Shown here: piece after piece, positions 17,410 to 24,802 of the stretch
How positions within the stretch are numbered: the stretch's first letter is position 1
Layout of the letters: each line of letters begins with the position of its first letter
Source of the DNA: Hyphomicrobiales bacterium
Lineage (GTDB): Bacteria > Pseudomonadota > Alphaproteobacteria > Rhizobiales > Xanthobacteraceae
Reading direction: 5' to 3'
Assembly: GCA_017305535.1 (NCBI GenBank)
Contig: JAFKKN010000011.1
Span: 62,001-126,000, forward strand
DNA: 64,000 bases
The notes under the pieces: generated by a model
Seen by the model: only the letters and a program-made list of their open reading frames with translations
What the model was told of the DNA's origin: nothing
Databases searched by the model: none
Made by a program: the position numbers and the translations under genes

Positions 17410-18060
17410 ATGAAATATGCGTTCGAGAAAGCCGGAGAGAGCCGTTCATTTCCCGCTGGAGACGATTTCCTGAACGGCGCGGTCGGTCCCGATCAAGCTG
17501 ATGTCGTCATCTATAGCGGGGCACGGTTCACGCCGGACCCGCGCAAGACGGCGATCCTGATCGAACTCGGCATGGACTGCCTCGGGGATCATATCAATGA
17601 GGATGAGCCTAGCCACGCGAACGTGCTGGGCTTCGCACGCTATCGCAACGGTGACGATTCTCCCTCGCGGCTGATCGAACTGGTTCGGCATCCGAAGGCA
17701 GGCGAAGCCGCGATCGCGGCGGCGCGCGATCTTTTTGCTGCGGCGGGACTGGAGGTTTCGCTGTGCAACGATCAGGCCGGGCGCATCATCAGTCGGCTGG
17801 TCGTTCCCAAGTACAATGCGGCGCTGCGCTTCCTCGACGAAGGATTGGCGACGCAAACCGATATGGACCTGACATGTAAGTTGGGCCTTGGCTATCCGGA
17901 TGGCCCGATCGAACGGGTCGTTCGCGGTGGTTTGGCATCCTACTATCAGGTCAGCAAGGACCTGTTCGATGCATTCGGCGCGCCCGCTTTCGCGCCGCCG
18001 CGGCGCGCACGGATCGCATTCAAGCAGGCCATGGCCAAGACGGATACGCCGAAGGGCTGA
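17410..18060 (+). CDS. 3HCDH C-terminal domain protein with reduced Rossmann region (C-half of a split PaaH-like enzyme)
   Basis: The 216-residue protein has no GxGxxG cofactor motif. Residues about 125-200 (GRIISRLVVPKYNAALRF, then TQTDMDLTCKLGLGYPDGPI) are a 3HCDH C-terminal domain; the first 110 residues resemble the shortened Rossmann-like insert (3HCDH_RFF type) found between the two C-domains of PaaH. Alone it cannot bind NAD normally, so it probably complexes with the preceding dehydrogenase. The two genes are in different frames, so this is not a single in-frame stop. It ends the sigma-54 operon. Confidence 0.75.
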   Translation: MKYAFEKAGESRSFPAGDDFLNGAVGPDQADVVIYSGARFTPDPRKTAILIELGMDCLGDHINEDEPSHANVLGFARYRNGDDSPSRLIELVRHPKAGEAAIAAARDLFAAAGLEVSLCNDQAGRIISRLVVPKYNAALRFLDEGLATQTDMDLTCKLGLGYPDGPIERVVRGGLASYYQVSKDLFDAFGAPAFAPPRRARIAFKQAMAKTDTPKG

Positions 18061-18071
18061 CGTGGCAATCC

Positions 18072-19712
18072 TCAGCCATGGTTCATTTCGGAAAGCCTTT
18101 TATAAAGGTACGATCGTGAGATCCCAAGGCTTTCGGCTGCACGTTTCTTGTTGCCGTTGAACCGGGTCAATGCATCCCGGATACCCCGACTCTCGACTTC
18201 GTCGAGAGTCGGCAAGGCTGCATCGGAAGATTCCGCAGCGGCAGCCTGCGTCGCGTTGGGTTTGTCTTCCCGTGCGGTCATTGCCGTCTCCGTCAGGTCC
18301 CGCGCGGTGATCGTGGTGCCGTTGCAGAAAACGAACGCACGCTCGATTTCGTGTTGAAGCTGGCGGATATTGCCCGGCCATGGCCGTTCCATCAGGATCG
18401 ACAGGGCTTCGTTCTCGATTCGAGGCACGGGCCTCGCGTGGCGATAGGCAATATTTTCGAGGAATTTGGAAGCAAGAAGGGGAATGTCCTCGAGCCGCTC
18501 ACGTAGTGCAGGCAATTGAATGACGATAGGCGATATCCTGTAGAACAGATCGAGCCGAAATTTCCCTTCCTCGACGAGGGACTGAAGATCGCGATTGGTG
18601 GCGGAGACCAGTCGGAAGTTCAGTTGACGTGCCTTGTCGCCGCCGACGCGCTCGACGATGCGATCTTGCAGCACACGCAGCAGCTTGGCCTGCACCTCAA
18701 GGGGCATATCTCCGATCTCGTCGAGAAAGATCGTGCCGTCGTCGGCCTGTTCGAACTTTCCCTTGCGGCCGCGTTTGTCGGCGCCGGTGAAGGCTCCCGG
18801 CTCGTAGCCGAACAATTCTGTCTCGACGAGTGTCGGAGGCATCGCTGCGGCGTTGACGGCCACCATCGGGCCATCCCGCCGCGGGCTCAAGCGATGGAGG
18901 GCGTGGGCGACCAGCTCCTTGCCGGTCCCGCTTTCCCCACGAATGAGCACCGGAATTTCAAGCGGCGCGACTTTGATGATCTCGGCGCGAAGCCGCTGGA
19001 CGGCGGGGCTTTCGCCGATGATGCTGTCGAGGCCGTACTTCTGGGATTTGAGGCTCTCGGTCTCTCGCTTGTAGAACGCGACCTGTCCTTCAAGGGCGCG
19101 AATTCGTGCATTGAGAATGGCGAGTTGCTCGGGTCCCTTGAACATCGCGCGGCCGTAAGCGCCGAGTATCTTGCCGTTACGCCGGATCGGAATGCGGGAC
19201 ACGATACGATCCGAGTCGGGCATGGTGCCGACTTCGGCCTTGCCGCTCTTCACTACCTTATGGAGCCGCGTTCCCTCGACAATGTCCTCGATCGGTCTTG
19301 CGCGGGCTTCGCCCGCCTTGAGGCCGAAATACTTTTCGTGGATCGGTGACATGTAGGAAATGCGTGCGGCATCATCGACGATGATCATGCCTTCGAACGG
19401 GTTCGTCAGCAGCTGTTCCAGCATGTCCCAGGCGAAGTCGACGCTGGTGAGGAAATTGATGATCGCCTCTCCGGGTGGATCGCTCACGATGATGACGTCG
19501 CAATCGTTCATCGGAATCACGACGACGACATAGGCATGACGATCGAGCGTGAGCTGGTTGACCCGTCGGAGCCGGGCTTCGCGCATCCAGACAGGGTCGA
19601 GTGCGAGAGCCTTTAATCGCGGATCGTTCGCGATTCCGGAGGCAAAAATGACCCTTGAGGCGCCGTCCGACAGCAATAGCCCGTGAAAGTCCGGAAGCCG
19701 GTGATCGGGCAT
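18072..19712 (-). CDS. Sigma-54-dependent transcriptional activator (PAS-AAA-Fis), EBP2
   Basis: The 546-residue paralogue of EBP1 shares domain order and most of the sequence: PAS-like region (about 95-190), Walker A GESGTGKE (259-266), GAFTGA loop, Walker B FLDEIGD and a Fis helix-turn-helix with [11 protein letters not shown]. The N-terminal 90 residues, probably the ligand sensor, are the least similar part. AAAGGAAC precedes the ATG. It is convergent with the EBP1-flanked operon (11 bp apart) and lies downstream of two CaiB-family genes on the same strand, with its own motif site just upstream. It probably activates the divergent promoters at 22.2-22.4 and 24.5-24.7 kb. Confidence 0.93.
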   Translation of the reverse strand: MPDHRLPDFHGLLLSDGASRVIFASGIANDPRLKALALDPVWMREARLRRVNQLTLDRHAYVVVVIPMNDCDVIIVSDPPGEAIINFLTSVDFAWDMLEQLLTNPFEGMIIVDDAARISYMSPIHEKYFGLKAGEARARPIEDIVEGTRLHKVVKSGKAEVGTMPDSDRIVSRIPIRRNGKILGAYGRAMFKGPEQLAILNARIRALEGQVAFYKRETESLKSQKYGLDSIIGESPAVQRLRAEIIKVAPLEIPVLIRGESGTGKELVAHALHRLSPRRDGPMVAVNAAAMPPTLVETELFGYEPGAFTGADKRGRKGKFEQADDGTIFLDEIGDMPLEVQAKLLRVLQDRIVERVGGDKARQLNFRLVSATNRDLQSLVEEGKFRLDLFYRISPIVIQLPALRERLEDIPLLASKFLENIAYRHARPVPRIENEALSILMERPWPGNIRQLQHEIERAFVFCNGTTITARDLTETAMTAREDKPNATQAAAAESSDAALPTLDEVESRGIRDALTRFNGNKKRAAESLGISRSYLYKRLSEMNHG

Positions 19713-19738
19713 ATTGTTCCTTTTTTGTTCTTAAAAAT

Positions 19739-19755
19739 TGTATCTGCTGAAGACA
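19739..19755 (+). promoter_or_regulatory. Putative EBP site upstream of EBP2
   Basis: TGTATCTGCTGAAGACA fits TGT-N8-A-N-N-ACA and lies 27 bp upstream of the EBP2 start codon. No sigma-54 promoter is seen on the minus strand next to it, so it may serve autoregulation. It is the only motif copy in the 139-bp gap between EBP2 and the racemase gene. Confidence 0.45.
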
Positions 19756-19851
19756 GTTAAGCACGAGACATTCGGTTTGCTCAAGCAGGCGAGCCACTCG
19801 GTGTATGCAGGGGAGACAACACATATTGCGTGCTCCCGTCGGTCCCCGGCG

Positions 19852-20988
19852 TCAGCTCTTCCACGCTCCAGCGGATTTGAAATCTTCGATCACATTGGGA
19901 TCGAGCCAATCAGCAAGCGCGTCTTCGGCGGTATTGAGCGCGGCCGGCGCGCGCGGAATTCCCGGAACGCTACGGCTAAAACGTGGCGCGGGAGCAGGCT
20001 GCGCAACGCCGTCCAGTTCGACGAACGCTTGGCGCGCTGAAAGATGAGGATCGTTACGCGCATCCTCGAGAGTGTTGGCGATGGTGACGCAGCAATCCGT
20101 TCCGTTGAATTCTGTCTCCCAATCGCGCGCGCTTCTCGTCGCGAACTTCTCCGCGAGTGTTTTCCGCAAAGCCGTCCAATCCGAGCGCTTCTGCTTTAGA
20201 GCCGCCTCGGGATCGAGGCCGAGCCGTGATGCCAACTGATGGAAGAACTTGTCCTCGATCGCGCCGACGGCGATCCAGCGTCCATCGGCGCAGGCATAGA
20301 CGTCATAAAACGGTGCGCCGCTGTCGAGGAGATTGGTTCCGCGCGTTCCACTGGAGACGCCCGCCGCGACCATTCCGATGTGGCTGCCGAGCAGGGACAA
20401 CGCTCCGTCAACGATGGCGGCGTCCACCACCTGACCACGGCCGGATGATTGCCGTTCCCACAGCGCGCTGAGCACTCCCAGCGCCAGATAGAGCGAGCCG
20501 CCGCCGTAATCACCAAGCAGGTTGAGCGGTGGCGTTGGTGGCGCGTCTTTTCGACCGATCGCATCCAGCGCGCCAGTCAGCGCGATGTAGTTGATGTCGT
20601 GCCCCGCCGCTGCCGAGAGCGGGCCGGTCTGTCCCCAGCCGGTCATGCGGCCGTAGACCAGCGCTGGATTGCGCGCGAAGCAATCATCCGGGCCGAGACC
20701 CAGTCGCTCCATGACACCCGGACGAAAGCCTTCGATCAGAACGTCGGCCTTGTCGACCAACGTCCGGACCAGCTTCAGAGCTTCGGTGTTCTTGAGGTCG
20801 ACCTTGAGAACCTTGCGCCCGCGATTGGCAATCTGGAATTTTCGCGGGCGCTCGATACCGAGCTTCGCATCCTCCTCCCTGTCGAGACGCAGGACGTTTG
20901 CGCCGAGATCCGCCAACAGCATTGCGCAAAAGGGCGCCGGTCCGATGGCTGGAAATTCGATCACGTTCAAGCCGTGCAGTGGTCCCAT
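19852..20988 (-). CDS. Alpha-methylacyl-CoA racemase
   Basis: The 378-residue protein has the racemase-type CaiB fold: GIGPAPF-like N-terminus (AIGPAPFCAMLLADLGANV), the catalytic His in AGHDINYIALTG and the catalytic Asp in NLLGDYGGGSL. Racemases of this type epimerise 2-methylacyl-CoA, an activity expected in degradation of isoprenoid or steroid-side-chain-like acids. The ATG at 20988 is preceded by GGGAGA; upstream ATGs lack a ribosome site. It follows the CoA-transferase gene on the minus strand by 33 bp and is probably co-transcribed. Confidence 0.88.
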   Translation of the reverse strand: MGPLHGLNVIEFPAIGPAPFCAMLLADLGANVLRLDREEDAKLGIERPRKFQIANRGRKVLKVDLKNTEALKLVRTLVDKADVLIEGFRPGVMERLGLGPDDCFARNPALVYGRMTGWGQTGPLSAAAGHDINYIALTGALDAIGRKDAPPTPPLNLLGDYGGGSLYLALGVLSALWERQSSGRGQVVDAAIVDGALSLLGSHIGMVAAGVSSGTRGTNLLDSGAPFYDVYACADGRWIAVGAIEDKFFHQLASRLGLDPEAALKQKRSDWTALRKTLAEKFATRSARDWETEFNGTDCCVTIANTLEDARNDPHLSARQAFVELDGVAQPAPAPRFSRSVPGIPRAPAALNTAEDALADWLDPNVIEDFKSAGAWKS

Positions 20989-21021
20989 ACGATCTCCCAT
21001 TCGGCCAAGTTTGAGCAAAGC

Positions 21022-22185
21022 CTAGAACAGAACGTTGCTCGCGTAGAGCGATTTGATCTCTCCCTCGGTTCGCCCGAGAGAAGATACGATCGCGTGAGAG
21101 TGTTCACCCAGGCCGGGGACCATGCCGTTGGCAGGAATGTCGTGTGGGCCGGGGCAGCCGGGAATTGCTGCGACCGGCAGCGAACCAAGCCCGGCGAACT
21201 CCACGGTCTGGTAGCCATCAACGGCCTTGACGTGGTCATCTGCGAGCCAGTCGGCATAGGTATTGATCGGGCTTGCCATGACGCCGCGCGCCAGCATCAA
21301 CTTCACCCACGTATCGGTGGTTCGCTCACGCAGCTTCTGCTGGAGCACATCGTTCATTGCCTTACGGTTGGCGTTGCGCAGATCGATCGAACCGAAGTGC
21401 GGATCGGTCGCAAGCTCCGGACACCCGAGCACGTCGCACAGCGTCTCGAAGTTGCGCGCGCGCATCGCGCTGAGAAGGATATGCCCGTCGGATGTCTCAT
21501 AGACGCCGGAAGGCGAGTACAGCGGTCCGGGCGTTGGCCCTTCCGCGACCGCTTCCATCAGCTTGGCGGCCTGCATGGCGGCGGCGCTCTGCATCAAGCT
21601 GATGTCGATGAAAGCGCCTTCACCGAAGCGGACCTTGCGCATCAGGGCCGCGCTGACAGCCTGAAAACCGTAAAGGCCCGTCACCGTGTCGATGACGACC
21701 ATGTTCTGCCGATGCGGTTTGTCCACCGATCCATTCATCACCATCATTCCGGAATATGCCTGAATGACGCCGTCAACGGTGGGGCGCTCGCGATTGGGGC
21801 CGTTCTGGCCATAGCCGGACACGGACATGTAAACGACGTTGGGATTGTTTCTTGTCGCGGTGGCATAGCCGAGACCGAGCCGTGCCGCCACGCCGGGCCG
21901 GAAACTTTCGATCACGACATCCGCGGACGCCATCAGGTCACCGGCGATCTGGCGTCCTTCCATCGTCGCCAGATCGATACCGATCGAACGTTTACCGCGA
22001 TTGAACGCCGCGAAATGAATGGTGTTATCCTTAAGGGTGCGGCCGAGCACGCGGCCCCAGTCGCCCTCCGGAGGTTCGATCTTGATGACGTCGGCGCCGT
22101 GCAGCGCGAGGAGCATTGCAGTATGTGGCCCGGCCACGCCTTGACTGGCATCGATGACCCTGAATCCCTCGAACGCTCTTCGCAT
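21022..22185 (-). CDS. CaiB/BaiF type III CoA-transferase
   Basis: The 387-residue protein has the family N-terminus (VIDASQGVAGPHTAMLLALHGADVIKIE) and an Asp in VVIDTVTGLYG at the transferase nucleophile position, and lacks the racemase GHDINY motif. It should transfer CoA to an acid substrate or intermediate. GGGAGAAC precedes the ATG at 22185; a longer reading would run through the sigma-54 promoter found on this strand. First gene of a minus-strand unit with the racemase and possibly EBP2, and divergent from a binding-protein gene. Confidence 0.85.
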   Translation of the reverse strand: MRRAFEGFRVIDASQGVAGPHTAMLLALHGADVIKIEPPEGDWGRVLGRTLKDNTIHFAAFNRGKRSIGIDLATMEGRQIAGDLMASADVVIESFRPGVAARLGLGYATATRNNPNVVYMSVSGYGQNGPNRERPTVDGVIQAYSGMMVMNGSVDKPHRQNMVVIDTVTGLYGFQAVSAALMRKVRFGEGAFIDISLMQSAAAMQAAKLMEAVAEGPTPGPLYSPSGVYETSDGHILLSAMRARNFETLCDVLGCPELATDPHFGSIDLRNANRKAMNDVLQQKLRERTTDTWVKLMLARGVMASPINTYADWLADDHVKAVDGYQTVEFAGLGSLPVAAIPGCPGPHDIPANGMVPGLGEHSHAIVSSLGRTEGEIKSLYASNVLF

Positions 22186-22230
22186 GTGCGGTAGTTCTCC
22201 CTGAATCTCAATTGCGATGCTCCGCGATCT

Positions 22231-22246
22231 TGCATTTCTCGTGCCG
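22231..22246 (-). promoter_or_regulatory. Sigma-54 promoter for the CoA-transferase/racemase genes
   Basis: On the minus strand CGGCACG-AGAA-ATGCA keeps GG-N10-GC. The predicted transcript start is near 22221, 36 bp before the ATG at 22185. It is weaker than the plus-strand promoters (C for T before GG, A for T before TGC). Confidence 0.65.
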
Positions 22247-22286
22247 TTACAACAGGTGTGGTTTGCGAAGAATTGTCGCCGAGAGT

Positions 22287-22303
22287 TGTCCACGCGGAAA
22301 ACA
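22287..22303 (+). promoter_or_regulatory. Putative EBP enhancer site, distal copy
   Basis: TGTCCACGCGGAAAACA fits TGT-N8-A-N-N-ACA. It sits between two divergent sigma-54 promoters and its centre is 31 bp from the next copy. Confidence 0.5.
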
Positions 22304-22317
22304 TCTGGCTGCGAAAC

Positions 22318-22334
22318 TGTTGCGGGTAACGACA
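22318..22334 (+). promoter_or_regulatory. Putative EBP enhancer site, proximal copy
   Basis: TGTTGCGGGTAACGACA fits the motif and starts 68 bp upstream of the -24 element at 22386. With the distal copy it could serve both divergent promoters. Confidence 0.55.
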
Positions 22335-22385
22335 CCACCTCCCGAAAATGCCGCGAACGAACCCCAATCGGGCATGAGTTCGGTT

Positions 22386-22401
22386 TGGCACGAGCCTTGC
22401 G
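22386..22401 (+). promoter_or_regulatory. Sigma-54 promoter for the second binding-protein gene
   Basis: TGGCACG-AGCC-TTGCG is a near-perfect -24/-12 element. The predicted transcript start is near 22411, 33 bp before the TTG start at 22444. Confidence 0.88.
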
Positions 22402-22443
22402 AAGGCGCGTCGAAGAAAGCGTGTTCGAAAGGGAGGATTTGCG

Positions 22444-23637
22444 TTGAGATCATACAACCACTGGATGCTGGGCTTGCTGCTGCTGGCCGGTCTGACCCAG
22501 GCCGATGCTCAAGAGCTGCATGGCGTCACCGCGACCGAAATCAAAATCGGTCAATCCATGCCCTATAGCGGGCCGGGTTCGCACTACTCCACTATCGCGA
22601 GAGCGAACGAAGCCTATTTCCAGATGATCAACGATGCCGGCGGCATCAACGGTCGCAAGATCAAGCTGATCAGCCTTGACGACGCCTACAGTCCTCCCAA
22701 AACCTTCGAGCAGACGCGCAAGCTGGTGGAGCAGGAAGATGTGCTGCTGATCTTCGATACGTTGGGAACAGCGACGAACGCTGCGATTCAAAAATATTTG
22801 AATACCAAAAAAGTACCGCACCTCTTCCCGACAACGGGCGCGACGCGCTTCGCGGATCCCAAAAACTTCCCGTGGACCATGGGATGGCAGCCGAACTACC
22901 AGCTCGAGGGCCATGCTTTCGGCTCCTACATTCTGGAAAATCATCCGAATGCAAAGATCGCCATTCTGTACCAGAACGATGATCTCGGGCGCGATTACAT
23001 CAAAGGCCTGCGCGACCGTCTGGGTGCGAAAGCCGATTCCCTGATCGTCAAGGAACTGAGCTACAGCATCTCCGATCCCACCATCGATTCCCAGGTCGTG
23101 ACGCTGCAATCGACAGGCGCCGATGTCTTCATGAACTTCTCGACGACAAAGTTCGCCGCGCAAGCCATGCGGAAAGCGCACGAACTCGGCTGGAAACCGG
23201 TGCAGATGCTGGCAACCGTATCGGCCTCCGCTGCCGTCTTGAAGACAGTGGGCCCGGAAGCCAGCACCGGCGTTCTGGCTCTGCACTACATGAAGGATCC
23301 CGCCGATCCGCATCTGGCGGACGATCCCGCCTTCAAGGAATGGCTTGCCTGGATGAAAAAGTATTATCCATCGGGTGACGTCACCGACGAATTCAATGTG
23401 CTCGGCTACTCGAATGCCCAGACGCTGGTGCAAGTTCTCAAGCAGTGCGGCAACGATCTGTCACGGGAGAATGTCATGAAGCAGGCTCAGAGTCTGAACA
23501 TGCAGCTTCCTATGGTTCTGGATGGAATCCCGCTCAAGACAAGTGCGACCGAATACGCTCCGATGAAGAACCTGCAAATGGCGCGCTTCAACGGCAACGG
23601 CTGGGACCACGTCGGGCACGTCATATCCGGGGACTAA
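22444..23637 (+). CDS. ABC transporter periplasmic substrate-binding protein, Peripla_BP_6 type (orphan 2)
   Basis: The 397-residue protein has a signal peptide (MLGLLLLAGLTQADA, cleavage near AQE, residue 23) and the family start TEIKIGQSMPYSGPGSHYS. GGGAGG lies seven bases before a TTG start; an ATG seven codons later would shorten the signal peptide. It has no adjacent permease. A strong sigma-54 promoter and two enhancer motifs lie upstream, and a T-tailed terminator downstream, so it is transcribed alone. It differs clearly from the binding proteins at 4937 and 32974, suggesting a different ligand for a shared transporter. Confidence 0.85.
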   Translation: MRSYNHWMLGLLLLAGLTQADAQELHGVTATEIKIGQSMPYSGPGSHYSTIARANEAYFQMINDAGGINGRKIKLISLDDAYSPPKTFEQTRKLVEQEDVLLIFDTLGTATNAAIQKYLNTKKVPHLFPTTGATRFADPKNFPWTMGWQPNYQLEGHAFGSYILENHPNAKIAILYQNDDLGRDYIKGLRDRLGAKADSLIVKELSYSISDPTIDSQVVTLQSTGADVFMNFSTTKFAAQAMRKAHELGWKPVQMLATVSASAAVLKTVGPEASTGVLALHYMKDPADPHLADDPAFKEWLAWMKKYYPSGDVTDEFNVLGYSNAQTLVQVLKQCGNDLSRENVMKQAQSLNMQLPMVLDGIPLKTSATEYAPMKNLQMARFNGNGWDHVGHVISGD

Positions 23638-23669
23638 CGATCGCGCCTTAATTTTGAAGCCGTGGTGCG

Positions 23670-23706
23670 GGAGAGCCAGACATTGCGCTGGCTCTCCTTT
23701 CTTTTC
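23670..23706 (+). terminator. Rho-independent terminator
   Basis: A perfect 10-bp stem, GGAGAGCCAG with CTGGCTCTCC (23670-23679 with 23688-23697), has an 8-nt loop and is followed by TTTCTTTT. It lies 33 bp after the binding-protein stop and 23 bp before the convergent crotonase stop. Confidence 0.88.
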
Positions 23707-23728
23707 GGCTGGTGCGAGCTAAATTCCG

Positions 23729-24523
23729 CTATTTACGATTGGCTGATGCGATGAAGTCCGCATCGCGACGCTCGATCGCGGCGCTCAGCCCTTCCTTGAA
23801 TTCGCAGCTCGACATCGCCAGTGCCTGACCGAGGCCTTCGAAGGCAAACATGTCGTGAAGGCCAGTCTCGAAACTGCGCGCCATCAGCAGCTTGGCAAGT
23901 CCCATGACTTCGGAGGGGCCCTTGGCCAGCCGATGGGCTTCGGCCAGTGCTTGCTCTTTCAATTTGTCGTTGGCGCACACTTTGGTCACCAGTCCCTGTG
24001 CGAATGCTTCCTCGGCGGTCCAGGTCTGGTTGCCGAACAGGAATGCCTTGGCGCGCGCCATGCCGATCAATCGCGGCAGATGATACATGATGCCGATATC
24101 CGGAACGGCGCCGAGGCGGAAGAAAGCCGCCATGAACTTCGCATCTTCCGACGCAAATAAAATGTCCCCGCAGAGCGCGAGGCCCATGCCGCCACCGGCG
24201 GCGTGGCCATTGACGGCAACAACCATCGGTTTTTCGAGCGTAATCAGCGGAATGAGCCAGTCCTTCAAGGCGGAGAAGCGGCGGTGGACGGACCACGGAT
24301 CGGATGCGACCTCAAGCATCTTGAAGTCGCCGCCGGCGCAGAAACTCGGACCGTTGGCGGCGAGCAGGACTGCGCGGACATCGCGATCTTTCGAGGCCTT
24401 CTTGATTGCCTCACCCAGTTCGTCCCGAAGGTCCGAAGTCAGTGAGTTTCGCGTCTTCGGATTGTTGAGCGTGACGATGAGGACCGCGCCGTCGCGTTCA
24501 AGTTCGATCTGTTGGCTTGCCAT
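23729..24523 (-). CDS. Crotonase-family enoyl-CoA isomerase-like protein
   Basis: The 264-residue protein has the crotonase oxyanion motif CAGGDF and HAAGGGMGLALCGD, but both hydratase glutamates are missing (GGGMGLA instead of GGGxELA; FFRLGAVPDIG instead of LPExxLGxxP). The Asp in VPDIG is the catalytic residue in PaaG and enoyl-CoA isomerases, so a double-bond shift is more likely than hydration. The ATG at 24523 follows AAAGGGC; longer readings would start at or before the predicted transcript start. It is divergent from the operon at 24803 and has its own sigma-54 promoter. Confidence 0.82.
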   Translation of the reverse strand: MASQQIELERDGAVLIVTLNNPKTRNSLTSDLRDELGEAIKKASKDRDVRAVLLAANGPSFCAGGDFKMLEVASDPWSVHRRFSALKDWLIPLITLEKPMVVAVNGHAAGGGMGLALCGDILFASEDAKFMAAFFRLGAVPDIGIMYHLPRLIGMARAKAFLFGNQTWTAEEAFAQGLVTKVCANDKLKEQALAEAHRLAKGPSEVMGLAKLLMARSFETGLHDMFAFEGLGQALAMSSCEFKEGLSAAIERRDADFIASANRK

Positions 24524-24560
24524 GTATTTGCCCTTTGCTTTGAAAACCGGAGAGTGAAGG

Positions 24561-24576
24561 AGCAAGCCCCGTGCCG
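24561..24576 (-). promoter_or_regulatory. Sigma-54 promoter for the crotonase gene
   Basis: On the minus strand CGGCACG-GGGC-TTGCT keeps GG-N10-GC. The predicted transcript start is near 24551, 28 bp before the ATG at 24523. Confidence 0.72.
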
Positions 24577-24628
24577 CGCCCATGAAGCAGGCTTCTTTGC
24601 GCGATCACCACGGAAGAGTGTGGCTAGG

Positions 24629-24645
24629 TGTCCGTACTGACGACA
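24629..24645 (+). promoter_or_regulatory. Putative EBP enhancer site between divergent promoters
   Basis: TGTCCGTACTGACGACA fits TGT-N8-A-N-N-ACA. It lies 53 bp from the minus-strand -24 element and 85 bp from the plus-strand one. A weaker copy, TGTCTCACGCGAATACG, is centred 33 bp away at 24662-24678, repeating the spacing seen at 7860/7893. Confidence 0.55.
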
Positions 24646-24729
24646 CCGCAGCGTTGTCGTGTGTCTCACGCGAATACGTTCGGGCCGACACGCGCTGCCA
24701 AAGCCGTGTCGTGGCGCGAATTGAAGTGT

Positions 24730-24745
24730 TGGCATGGCTTTTGCT
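24730..24745 (+). promoter_or_regulatory. Sigma-54 promoter for the long catabolic/transport operon
   Basis: TGGCATG-GCTT-TTGCT matches the -24/-12 consensus with exact spacing. The predicted transcript start is near 24755, 48 bp before the TTG start at 24803. It may drive all genes to 37548, as no internal terminator is seen. Confidence 0.85.
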
Positions 24746-24802
24746 GTCTAGTTCGCGCAATGCGGAATCACAATCAAGTGGGCCGCGCACGGGAAACGTT
24801 CC

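Noticed and set aside
20449-22194. 581-codon plus-strand open frame across 20.4-22.2 kb
   Set aside because: It runs antisense to two complete CaiB-family genes with clear active sites and has no recognisable domain of its own.
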